Source of the DNA: an endosymbiont of Escarpia spicata
GTDB taxonomy: Bacteria; Pseudomonadota; Gammaproteobacteria; Chromatiales; Chromatiaceae
DNA: 64,000 nt
Direction: 5' to 3'
Assembly (NCBI GenBank): GCA_003349915.1
Contig: QFXE01000001.1
Coordinates: forward strand, 287,155-351,154
The notes beneath the pieces were generated by a model. The model worked only from the letters and a program-made list of their open reading frames with translations, searched no databases and was not told the origin of the DNA. The translations under genes and the position numbers were made by a program. Shown in pieces: positions 28,794 through 37,071 of this stretch. Numbering within the stretch: position 1 is the stretch's first letter; each line of letters begins with the position of its first letter.

Positions 28794-29258
28794 ATGAAAA
28801 AAAAGGGGCCAATGGTTGAGAAAAATAGAAAATTCTGGCGGGAAGTAAAACTGTCTGAGATGAGCGCGTTACAGTGGGAATCTCTCTGCGATGGCTGTGC
28901 CAAATGCTGTCTGCAAAAACTGGAAGACGAAGATACCCGCGAGATCTATTTCACCAATGTGGTCTGTGATCTACTGGATCTCGAAGGTTGCCGCTGCACC
29001 TGTTATACAGATCGATCCGTGCTGGTTCCCAGCTGTATCACATTGACGCCGCAGGATCTGGAAGAACTCTACTGGCTTCCCGCCACTTGCGCCTATCGTT
29101 TGCTGGTGGAAGGCAGGGATCTGCCGGAGTGGCACCCACTGGTTTCCGGAAGGCAGGAGTCGGTGGAGGAGAGTGGTAACTCGATTCAGGGTCGTGTGGT
29201 TCGCGAAGCGGAGGCTGATGACTTGGTTTTTCACTTGATCGATTGGGTTGAAACATGA
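28794..29258 (+). CDS. ycgN: YcgN/YkgJ-type cysteine cluster protein
   Basis: 154 residues, matching YcgN (UPF0260). Conserved parts are WESLCDGCAKCCLQKL, EIYFTNVVCDLLD, the C-x-C pair in GCRCTCY, and LPATCAYRLLVEGRDLPEWHPL. The cysteines probably bind zinc or an iron-sulfur cluster. Its function is not settled in any organism I know. A later ATG at 28812 is possible. The stop overlaps the next start (ATGA). Confidence 0.9.
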   Translation: MKKKGPMVEKNRKFWREVKLSEMSALQWESLCDGCAKCCLQKLEDEDTREIYFTNVVCDLLDLEGCRCTCYTDRSVLVPSCITLTPQDLEELYWLPATCAYRLLVEGRDLPEWHPLVSGRQESVEESGNSIQGRVVREAEADDLVFHLIDWVET

Positions 29259-30319
29259 GCGGGATAGCCAGCCTGACGGAGTTTCTCGAAACGGCCGGTG
29301 GACGTCTGCGTTTCTTCGACATGGGACGCCGTGTCAGCAAAATCCCCCACGATGATTTTCTCAAGTTTGAAAGAACCGAGCTTCCCTACCCACAGCCATT
29401 ACAACAGCAGGCCTGGTTTGCCCTGGTCTTTCATGACCGTGAAAGTCAGGAGGAACCATTTATCTGGTTCCTGCGTTTCCCTCTGGACGAGCAGGGCCAG
29501 CTGGTGCTGGCCGCGCGGGACGATTTCATGCATCGACTGGTGGAGAGCCTGGGGGAAAAACTCAAGGCGGAAAGCAATGGAGAACAGTTCCAGGCGGCGT
29601 TGGAGGATAATCCCTACGCTTTTCAACCGAAACAGGAACGCTTGGCTGTTCTGCACGCCAAGCTTACTCTGCTGCTGAAACAGCCTGCGTCCCGCTACTA
29701 TGATCACGCGGTCGGCTATTTTCAGGGTAAGCTCGGCTGGGATCAGTGGTCTTTTCTCGGCTATCAGGGCATTGCCGATCTGGCTGCCCGCTGTGCCGAG
29801 CCGGAGATGGCCAGGCAAATCGCCGAGGCGATTCCACATCTACCCCCATCCCCGTTGGAGGCGCTCTGTCATTGTCTGGAAAATGAAGCGGTGCCGGTGG
29901 CGATTGCCGAAGCGCTCTGTAAAAGGGTGGAAGTGACTCTTGCAGAGGACGAACCTGATCCCCAAATTGTCACTGCCGGCATTCGTGGCATCTCCAACAA
30001 CATCTCCCTGACCTATAGGGATCGGCTGATCGACAGTGTGCTGAATCATCCGATCGCCTCCCGCAGCGATGTGCTCACGGCGATTGGGGGACGGGCCTGG
30101 GAGACGCTGGAGGACGAAGGGCTGCGCTGCCGCTATCTTGAATGTCTGGCGGCATCTGATGAGTCGCAGGATTTTTTCAACCGGGTGCTGGCCGACTTGC
30201 TGTTTCTTCCCGGTACCCGCAGCTTCATGTTGGCCAGCTTGCGCGATCCCAAGCGATCCGAGACACTGTCGGCAGCCATCGGTGAGTTTTTTTCCAGCAT
30301 TCGGTCGCCAGTAACCTGA
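29255..30319 (+). CDS. DUF3549 family protein
   Basis: 354 residues, soluble, helical in the C-terminal two thirds with HEAT-like stretches. It begins SGIASLTEFLETAGGRLRFF, typical of DUF3549, found in gammaproteobacteria without a known role. Four-base overlap with ycgN means the pair is probably co-translated. No catalytic motif is visible. Confidence 0.78.
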   Translation: MSGIASLTEFLETAGGRLRFFDMGRRVSKIPHDDFLKFERTELPYPQPLQQQAWFALVFHDRESQEEPFIWFLRFPLDEQGQLVLAARDDFMHRLVESLGEKLKAESNGEQFQAALEDNPYAFQPKQERLAVLHAKLTLLLKQPASRYYDHAVGYFQGKLGWDQWSFLGYQGIADLAARCAEPEMARQIAEAIPHLPPSPLEALCHCLENEAVPVAIAEALCKRVEVTLAEDEPDPQIVTAGIRGISNNISLTYRDRLIDSVLNHPIASRSDVLTAIGGRAWETLEDEGLRCRYLECLAASDESQDFFNRVLADLLFLPGTRSFMLASLRDPKRSETLSAAIGEFFSSIRSPVT

Positions 30320-30606
30320 AAGCTGCGTTTGAATTCCGGGAACGGAGCCAATCCGGTCCGCCAAGTGTTGCTTAACTATCCGCTATTGCACGGATTGATA
30401 TCGACCCTTCATGTGCACTTGTGAAAACCAATGCCTATATCCCAGTGCGACGCGAGCCCTCCAGGTATTCCGAATGTTAGGCGCTATACTGTATTAGAGA
30501 GGAGGATCACAACGCATAATTGATGTCTGGCGATGCGGCGTTTCCCCAAGCCTTACATTACCTACCTGTGATCAAGCTGTAACCTCGTTGAAGATGGATC
30601 AGGGCC

Positions 30607-31416
30607 ATGCGCCTGGGTATTGACTTCGGTACTTGTTATTCCAGTTCCGCGGACGCGAACTTCCCGACAGAGAGTATTTCTTACGGAGAAGGATACTGGG
30701 CCATTGAATTGTCCGATGCGAAATCATTAATCACCGCCAACGTTCAGCCTGAGGATGTCATCGGTGATCCATGGGCTCATCTGCAGTACTGGCGAATGCA
30801 GCCCGAGCCTGGAGCCGGTACGACGACCTGTCAGAATTTCATTCTGTCCGAGCAAATTGTCGCGGGGATATCGGACGAACAGCTAAGTGCCATGGCGATT
30901 GACGCGGGGTGGCAGATTGTTGGAGCCGGAACCCCGTTTGCTGATATCGGCAATCTACTCGAATTCGGTGGCTTGGAGATCGAATACGACCAATCCGCCA
31001 CCCTCGATGACTTGGCACAACCGTTGGCGGAAGGGCGAACGGTTATTGCGTCCGTAAGTACAACCAGATTATGGGCCCCGTCCGCCGATGATGACAATCT
31101 GTGCGACTATCCGGGCATTCCCGGCCAGCAAGCCTTGGGCGTGGTTCAGGTCATTGGCATCGACCGGGCCGATGCACAGAACCCGGTTGTCATACTGAAC
31201 GATCCGGGTTTGCAAAATGGTTCGGGCATCATGATTCCAGCAGATGATTTTTTTAACGCATGGAATGAGAGCGGCTGTTATACGGCATCGGTGACCGGGA
31301 CAATTTCAGAATCCTCACCCCTGTTGGCGGGCGGCTACAACAAATGGGGATATTGGCAGTATGACGATGGTACTTGGGAGGAGGATTTCAAATGGGGTCA
31401 TTATTACAACTATTGA
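30607..31416 (+). CDS. C39-like pseudopeptidase with an Hsp70-type N-terminal motif
   Basis: 269 residues. Residues 1-15 (MRLGIDFGTCYSSSA) match the phosphate-1 motif that opens Hsp70/DnaK-type ATPases, but no other Hsp70 part follows. From about residue 50 the protein is a papain-fold C39-like domain related to the next gene: Cys75 is kept, the oxyanion Gln is shifted, and the catalytic His is replaced (Gly178 in GQQALGVVQVIGID where the paralogue has GQDANHAVQVIGID); Asp199 remains. It is therefore probably inactive as a peptidase. The tail is rich in Trp and Tyr. No signal peptide. It may be a fusion left by deletion of an Hsp70 gene. Function unknown. Confidence 0.75.
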   Translation: MRLGIDFGTCYSSSADANFPTESISYGEGYWAIELSDAKSLITANVQPEDVIGDPWAHLQYWRMQPEPGAGTTTCQNFILSEQIVAGISDEQLSAMAIDAGWQIVGAGTPFADIGNLLEFGGLEIEYDQSATLDDLAQPLAEGRTVIASVSTTRLWAPSADDDNLCDYPGIPGQQALGVVQVIGIDRADAQNPVVILNDPGLQNGSGIMIPADDFFNAWNESGCYTASVTGTISESSPLLAGGYNKWGYWQYDDGTWEEDFKWGHYYNY

Positions 31417-31506
31417 TGTGCCGGACAGATTCACGAGGAAACAGTTGCGCGGAATGATCGGGTGTATCTGCGCAAGGTACAGACCAATACTGGTATGGAG
31501 AGGATG

Positions 31507-32472
31507 ATGAATGAGCTATTCGATCAGTTTGACGAATTCGAAGACGACCTTTGGGGTCCAATTGCTGACGATGCAGTGGAACCCGTAGCTGATTTATCGG
31601 CCGGTTCAGCCTATCAAGCTCCGGTCGAGTGGAATGGCATCTTTATCTCCTCAAGTGAAGAGAATGATGAGTATTTACCTGATGTTGAGCCTATGGATCA
31701 GACTGATCTATCCGCAATCCAGTCACTTGACTCTGGCGAACTGCAGCCGGAAAACACGGCGGGGTCCTCCTTTATCGAGTATCCCGTTTTCGATCCGGAG
31801 AACGCCGATCTGGAGCAAATCGTAGGCGATCCGGCCCAGGACATGGAGAACTGGCACCTGCAGTCGACCCAGTCTTCTTGCGCATTGGTCTCTCAGGAAT
31901 TTATTCTGGATAAGGTGCTTGGGCGCGATGTCACCGAAGAGGAACTGACCAGTGTTGCAACTGATGCGGGTTGGTACACCCCCGGTGGAGGAACGCCGAT
32001 GAATGAGATGGGACGCGTTCTCGAACATTTCGAATGCCCGGTCGACTATGACATTAATTGCACCATGGATGATCTATCGGCAAAGCTTGAGCAGGGAGAA
32101 TCGATTTTAGTCGCGTTGGACTCTGATGAAATATGGAACACAGGGGCCGATCCTGACGACATGCTTTTCGAGTATTTCGGCATGCCTGGTCAGGATGCCA
32201 ACCATGCGGTTCAGGTTATCGGTATCGATTACAGTGATCTGGACAGCCCAAAGGTAATTCTGAATGATCCCGGTTCCCCAGATGGTAGTGGGGTCATGAT
32301 TCCAGCCGATAAATTTATGGACGCCTGGGAAGACAGTAATCATTTCATGGTATCCAGTGGTGCATCCCAAGTGTCGGACCAGATGATCGGCAACTACTAT
32401 GATCGCTATGGAAACTGGTATTACGATGATGGTACGCCAGAAAGATATAACTGGGACACGGGCTATTACTGA
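31507..32472 (+). CDS. C39-like cysteine peptidase domain protein
   Basis: 321 residues from the ATG at 31507, chosen because GGAGAGG stands just before it; a GTG 15 codons upstream is possible. The first 105 residues are very acidic and probably disordered. The C39-like domain has Gln119, Cys125 in QSTQSSCALVSQEF, His233 in GQDANHAVQVIGID and Asp254 in ILNDPGSPDG, a complete papain-type set. The tail (GNYYDRYGNWYYDDGT) mirrors that of the upstream paralogue. There is no signal peptide or ABC transporter nearby, so this is not a standard bacteriocin-processing enzyme. The substrate is unknown; one candidate is a product of the same island. Confidence 0.75.
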   Translation: MNELFDQFDEFEDDLWGPIADDAVEPVADLSAGSAYQAPVEWNGIFISSSEENDEYLPDVEPMDQTDLSAIQSLDSGELQPENTAGSSFIEYPVFDPENADLEQIVGDPAQDMENWHLQSTQSSCALVSQEFILDKVLGRDVTEEELTSVATDAGWYTPGGGTPMNEMGRVLEHFECPVDYDINCTMDDLSAKLEQGESILVALDSDEIWNTGADPDDMLFEYFGMPGQDANHAVQVIGIDYSDLDSPKVILNDPGSPDGSGVMIPADKFMDAWEDSNHFMVSSGASQVSDQMIGNYYDRYGNWYYDDGTPERYNWDTGYY

Positions 32473-32525
32473 TTTGACCACCGTATAAATTGCAATCATG
32501 AGCTTATTCAGCAGGAGAATCGATC

Positions 32526-33119
32526 ATGTCGCACTTAAGTGAACAGACTCAGGAAACTCATTCAAACAGGTCAACACAGCAGTCGGTCCGCAGGACATCC
32601 GCGCTACTGGAAAGACTCAGAAAAACCCCCTGGTTTCAGCAACTGATTCCTGCGGAAGCGGGCATAGGATGGCCGATCCCCTTGCGCAGGAACGGAAAGG
32701 TCTATATACGAATCCCGTTTTTTGGATTCTCGCCCACGAGCGAGAAGGGAAAAACCGCCCTGTTTCCTCCTTTCGCCCTGGTTACCCTGGATTGGGCCAG
32801 CTTGGTTCCGGTTGAATATGTAAACCTGCAGTTTCGTAATCCTTGGCCTGATGTGGAGTGGGGGAAGCCTGTCGGACACTTTCCTCACGAGTCAGTCGCC
32901 TCCCTTGCCGTCGGTGAGTACAAAGAAAAGCGTAAGGAACTGCTTGAGCTATACAATGAGCTGTTCGACAAGCTGTCGCAGGGATCTGATTTCTCTGAAG
33001 AATGGAATCACAGATTTTCTACAGCACTAAATATGCTGATGGAGCCGTCACTGGAGCCCTACTACAGGACACTCGGCAAAAAGTTTTTTGATCACTATCT
33101 CCCGTCGAAAACGCGCTAA
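32526..33119 (+). CDS. Unrecognised protein of the dynamin island
   Basis: 197 residues, no signal peptide or membrane helix. The first 25 residues are Ser/Thr/Gln-rich. A beta-rich centre (IGWPIPLRRNGKVYIRIPFF, then ALVTLDWASLVPVEYVNL) is followed by a helical C-terminus. A ribosome site (CAGGAG) precedes the ATG. It lies 53 bases after the peptidase-like gene and 62 before the first dynamin gene, on the same strand, so a shared operon is likely. I cannot name a family. Confidence 0.65.
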   Translation: MSHLSEQTQETHSNRSTQQSVRRTSALLERLRKTPWFQQLIPAEAGIGWPIPLRRNGKVYIRIPFFGFSPTSEKGKTALFPPFALVTLDWASLVPVEYVNLQFRNPWPDVEWGKPVGHFPHESVASLAVGEYKEKRKELLELYNELFDKLSQGSDFSEEWNHRFSTALNMLMEPSLEPYYRTLGKKFFDHYLPSKTR

Positions 33120-33181
33120 TGGTTAAGGCAAACATTGTCCGCATTGAGGATTGAAAAAACCGAATTACGAGAGATCATCCC

Positions 33182-35194
33182 ATGCTTGCGTTTACACAAT
33201 ACAAAAACAGCGCGCTGCTGTTGATTCGCAGCGCAATCGATCTGGTGCAATCCCAAGGCGAGGATTCGATAGCCGGGGAGTTGGAGGAAGCGGCCAAGCA
33301 CCTGACAGAAGAGAAGATATACATCGTCGCATGCGGTGAATTCAAGCAGGGTAAATCATTGTTCATCAATGCATTACTCGACGAGCCTAATCTGTTTCCT
33401 GTCGACATTGATATCACCACGAATCTGGTCTCCACCATCAGTTACGGCCCCCACGAAGTGATTGAGGTACTGGCTGGTGAGACAGGGAATATAGCCTCCA
33501 AGGCGATCAGCCGCGATGAAATAGCGACATTCGCTACCGAACAGAAGAACAAGGACAATGTAAGAAACGCACGCTTGTTGACGATCATAAGTCCGAACGA
33601 ATTGCTGAAAGACGGACTTGTGTTTGTGGACACGCCGGGAATTGGCGGCCTGAATGAACGGCATACGGAGGTGACCCAGACATTTATCCCGAATGCGGAT
33701 GCCGCAATTTTTGTCAGCGATGCTCATGCACCACTATCCACCTCCGAGCTGAACTTTATCTCCAGCATCGCGCACCACTGTCCCCATATTATCCAGGTCG
33801 TGACAAAGATCGATTCTGTTCAGGACTATGCAAAGATCGTCGAAAGCAACCGCACTAAACTGGCCGATATACTGGGTGATGGCAAAGAGCAGATCGCTGT
33901 TGTTCCGGTATCGAGTCTCGCAAAACTGGATTATCTTGAATCCCAGGATGAGGAGGATTTGGCGGACAGTAACTTTGATGTTTTCAGCGAACAGTTGTGG
34001 AGGCTGATCGGCAATAACAGGGTAGCAACATTGACGCTGCATGCATTGAACAGGCTATCACTTGCCATGGCAAGACTGAGCGAACCGCTGCAGGTTGAAC
34101 TGAGTGCAATCGAGCAAAGCAGTAAACAAAAACTTGAAGCGCTGGAACAGCAGTACCGTGACTCGAGGAGCCGGCTGCAGGAGATGTTGGACAGCAACAC
34201 CCAGTGGAGGACTATGCTGAGTGATGGACTTCAGGATATACGCATGGAGGCACTGGCGGAATTCCAAGACGGCTTCGTCGGGATAAATCGCCATAACAAC
34301 GTTAGTCTGGATGATGAAGCCCTACTGCGAAATCCACAGCAGATCGTGGGTCTGCTTGAGTTAAACATTGACTCCCTCATGACGGATCTGTGGGCATCGC
34401 TGAACAAACGGGCGAGCGACCTGTTCGGACAGATGGAATCGGTCACTGGATTGAGCATGGGAGTGGTTGGCATGAACAAAGGGGGCATCCTCAAGGCAGA
34501 AATCTCTGCGGATGAAATGGAAACGCAGGACTCCGACTGGTTCGCGAAATCCCGTTCCGTGGCGCGTGGCGGGATTTTCAATATCTATGCGGGCAGTGTT
34601 GTCGGCGGCGTGTTAGGCCTCGTGGTCGGCGGTGCCCTCGGCGCAGTGACTGGAGGTGCAGGGTTCCTCCCTGGCGTCGAGCTCGGGCTTATGGCGGGTG
34701 CTGCTCTGGGTGGAGTTGCCGGAATTGCATCTGGTGCCAAGGAAGGATTGGCGCAGATCACAGAAAAAGACAGGAAAGCAAGAAAGGTCCAGATCGTAAA
34801 GATCATCAGGCCTTATCTTGAAGACAGCCAGCGGTTGTGCCAAAAGAAGCTTACGGAGGCGACATCAAAACTCGAACGCATTATGCGGGATGAACTCGTC
34901 AATCAACTCAGAGAGGAGAAACAACGATGTGAGCGCACGCTCGCTTCGATTTCCAGCGGGGGCAAATTGTCGCAGAAAGCGAGCGAGGAGAGATCGCTCA
35001 CGATCAAGCGGGAAATCCAAAGAATTGCCCGGATCAGCACAGCAGCTCGGGAGTCGACGAGAACCATCCTCTCTAGAATCACAGCCGAAAGCACACATGC
35101 GGGCCGGGACGGGGAGATGAGTCGCATCGATAATCAAGCAACGCATGATCAGAAGCCGGAAATTACTGATAAGGGCGACTGGGCTGACGGATAG
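33182..35194 (+). CDS. Dynamin-like GTPase with a glycine-rich membrane segment
   Basis: 670 residues. GTPase motifs: G1 GEFKQGKS (52-59), G2 Thr near 79-80, G3 DTPG (150-153), G4 TKID (208-211). A helical stalk-like region follows. Residues about 463-521 are hydrophobic with many glycines (SVVGGVLGLVVGGALGAVTG and beyond), a glycine-zipper-like stretch that could insert in a bilayer. The C-terminus is a charged coiled coil. Bacterial dynamin-like proteins fuse, cut or repair membranes and often come as unequal pairs, as here. It is followed at once by the second GTPase. Confidence 0.85.
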   Translation: MLAFTQYKNSALLLIRSAIDLVQSQGEDSIAGELEEAAKHLTEEKIYIVACGEFKQGKSLFINALLDEPNLFPVDIDITTNLVSTISYGPHEVIEVLAGETGNIASKAISRDEIATFATEQKNKDNVRNARLLTIISPNELLKDGLVFVDTPGIGGLNERHTEVTQTFIPNADAAIFVSDAHAPLSTSELNFISSIAHHCPHIIQVVTKIDSVQDYAKIVESNRTKLADILGDGKEQIAVVPVSSLAKLDYLESQDEEDLADSNFDVFSEQLWRLIGNNRVATLTLHALNRLSLAMARLSEPLQVELSAIEQSSKQKLEALEQQYRDSRSRLQEMLDSNTQWRTMLSDGLQDIRMEALAEFQDGFVGINRHNNVSLDDEALLRNPQQIVGLLELNIDSLMTDLWASLNKRASDLFGQMESVTGLSMGVVGMNKGGILKAEISADEMETQDSDWFAKSRSVARGGIFNIYAGSVVGGVLGLVVGGALGAVTGGAGFLPGVELGLMAGAALGGVAGIASGAKEGLAQITEKDRKARKVQIVKIIRPYLEDSQRLCQKKLTEATSKLERIMRDELVNQLREEKQRCERTLASISSGGKLSQKASEERSLTIKREIQRIARISTAARESTRTILSRITAESTHAGRDGEMSRIDNQATHDQKPEITDKGDWADG

Positions 35195-35195
35195 C

Positions 35196-36761
35196 GTGAA
35201 TATCCAGCAAAATGCCAGAGAACTGTTCGAGTCAGTTCTTGCCATGACGCGAGGCTACCCCTCCCTACAGGAACTGCATTGTGAACTGCAGTCTCATTAC
35301 CAGCGGCTTCACCAGCCCATGCAGGTTGCCATTGTCGGGAAAATCAAGGCGGGTAAATCGACCATGATGAATGCGCTGCTCGGTGAGCAGATGGTGGCCA
35401 CTGGTGCGGAGGAACTCACCTTCAATGTCAACTGGCTGAGATATGCTTTGGAACCGTTTCTGCTGGTCCACTACAAGGATGGCCGTCCAGTCGAGGAGAA
35501 GTCCCTCAAAGAGCTGGAATCGCTGACCCGGCGACGGGGTTTCGATGTGGAACAATTGAAACAGATCAAGTATGTCGAGGTCGGTTACCCAAACGATATG
35601 CTAAAAAACTTCAACCTTATCGATACCCCCGGTCTTGGATCTGCCTATCTGGACGACAGCCGCAATACCCTTGATTTTCTCGGCCTGGATGCGCACAAGC
35701 TCACTGAGCGAACCGAGGCTGAGGCTTCGGGTGCGGACGCTATCCTCTATCTGTTCAGCCAGAGCATAGGCCAGTCGGACAAAAGCATTCTTGAAGAGTT
35801 TCAGGGTGCATCCATCGGAGAGGCGTCGCCGATAAACACCATTGGTGTGCTTACACGAATCGACGCTTATTGGCCGACAGAGGAGAACCCGCTGGCCGGA
35901 GGACAAAATGTCATTAACCGACTCCGCTCAGAGCATAACGAGGTCAATGGTGTTTTTTATAATATTTTCCCGGTTTCCGGGCTGTTGGCATTTGGCGCAA
36001 AGACACTTACCAGGGAAGAGCATGGGACGCTTCTGCAATTGGCCAGGTTGCCGCAAGCGCGTTTTCAACGACTGGTCCGGAACGTCAATCGCTTTGCTCA
36101 ACGTGAATACGACGATATCGACGTCTCCCCTCAGCGTCGGCAATCACTTCTGATGCGGCTGGGGCAATTTGGTATAGGGGAGGCATATTCAGCAATATCC
36201 GACGGCATTGGCGAAAAGGATGCTCTTTCTCAGGCGTTGGTCAACCGGAGTGGTCTGCCCCAACTCACTGATTGTGTCATGTCTCATTTTGGCAACCGCG
36301 CTTTTTTGATCAAGCTGAGTACCGGATTGCACAAGACTGCTGTGAGTTGTTTTGTTGCAGAGAGAAGACTCTCCGGATTGGAGCGCGGAATCGTCTCGCA
36401 GATCAGGGCGAAGTTCGAGGCCTTTGAAGCACAGCAGCATGAATTCACCGAATTGCGAATACTACGCAGCTATTACGAAGGCGGGTTGGAGATTGCCCCG
36501 GATGAAGCGCAACACCTGCTGCAGATAACCGGCGAGTATGGCGTGTCCATAGGCGAAAGACTGGGAGCTGAACAGCAAGCAGATCCCGTGACTCTCCTTG
36601 CTGCCTGCCGTGAGCGAAAGAGGTATTGGTACCAAAGGGCGAATGACGTAATGGGTGCCGGCAGGGCTACTATTTCAGCTGCAAATGCACTCGCACGATC
36701 CTACGAGAGGATCGAGTACAATCTTAGTCGGGGCCCCGGATCTGCAGATCGCCAAAATTGA
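35196..36761 (+). CDS. Second dynamin-like GTPase of the pair
   Basis: 521 residues if the GTG at 35196 is the start, one base after the previous stop; an ATG at 35145 would overlap by 50 bases and has no ribosome site. Motifs: G1 GKIKAGKS (48-55), G3 DTPG (143-146), G4 as TRID in GVLTRIDAYWP, an Arg for the usual Lys. The rest is helical. It has no strongly hydrophobic segment, in contrast to its partner, so it may depend on the first GTPase for membrane contact. Tight coupling suggests a hetero-oligomer. Confidence 0.83.
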   Translation: MNIQQNARELFESVLAMTRGYPSLQELHCELQSHYQRLHQPMQVAIVGKIKAGKSTMMNALLGEQMVATGAEELTFNVNWLRYALEPFLLVHYKDGRPVEEKSLKELESLTRRRGFDVEQLKQIKYVEVGYPNDMLKNFNLIDTPGLGSAYLDDSRNTLDFLGLDAHKLTERTEAEASGADAILYLFSQSIGQSDKSILEEFQGASIGEASPINTIGVLTRIDAYWPTEENPLAGGQNVINRLRSEHNEVNGVFYNIFPVSGLLAFGAKTLTREEHGTLLQLARLPQARFQRLVRNVNRFAQREYDDIDVSPQRRQSLLMRLGQFGIGEAYSAISDGIGEKDALSQALVNRSGLPQLTDCVMSHFGNRAFLIKLSTGLHKTAVSCFVAERRLSGLERGIVSQIRAKFEAFEAQQHEFTELRILRSYYEGGLEIAPDEAQHLLQITGEYGVSIGERLGAEQQADPVTLLAACRERKRYWYQRANDVMGAGRATISAANALARSYERIEYNLSRGPGSADRQN

Positions 36762-36794
36762 ATCGGTCAGCCTGATCATCGGGGGAGCGTTTTT

Positions 36795-36854
36795 TTATTG
36801 GTTCAGGCGAAAACCGAACTTCATGATGACCTGCCAGTGAGACACCTTGTCCTG
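36795..36854 (-). pseudogene. 3' fragment of a dodecin gene
   Basis: On the minus strand this reads QDKVSHWQVIMKFGFRLNQ then stop, nearly the C-terminus of the complete dodecin at 42721-42930 (QDGKVAHWQVTVKIGFRLDD). About 45 of 51 aligned bases agree, with one missing codon. No upstream part is recognisable. It marks a duplication or recombination scar just after the second GTPase gene. Confidence 0.75.
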
Positions 36855-36943
36855 CGAAAAAGGGGCTCTGTCGATGGGTATCCGCATAGTGTTAACAGGC
36901 ACTAGGAGCATCCGGCGATTAGTAAGTATGCATCGAGAGTGGT

Positions 36944-36949
36944 TATAAT
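36944..36949 (+). promoter_or_regulatory. Possible -10 element before the large exported protein
   Basis: A perfect TATAAT lies 123 bases before the start codon of the 1215-residue protein. The -35 region is weak. The call rests on the -10 match and on the 310-base gap after the GTPase genes. Confidence 0.25.
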
Positions 36950-37071
36950 TTATTCAGATGGATAATCACACATGCTGAGGGATCAGATTTCCCAATCAGC
37001 AACCGGTGGCGTCCCATCAACCGGGGAACAATACCGGCGTTCCCCGAATGCCTGATTATTGGGAGGTGGAC

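Noticed and set aside
31507..32472. Bacteriocin-processing C39 peptidase of an ABC exporter
   Set aside because: There is no ABC transporter domain, no membrane helices and no double-glycine leader peptide gene nearby.
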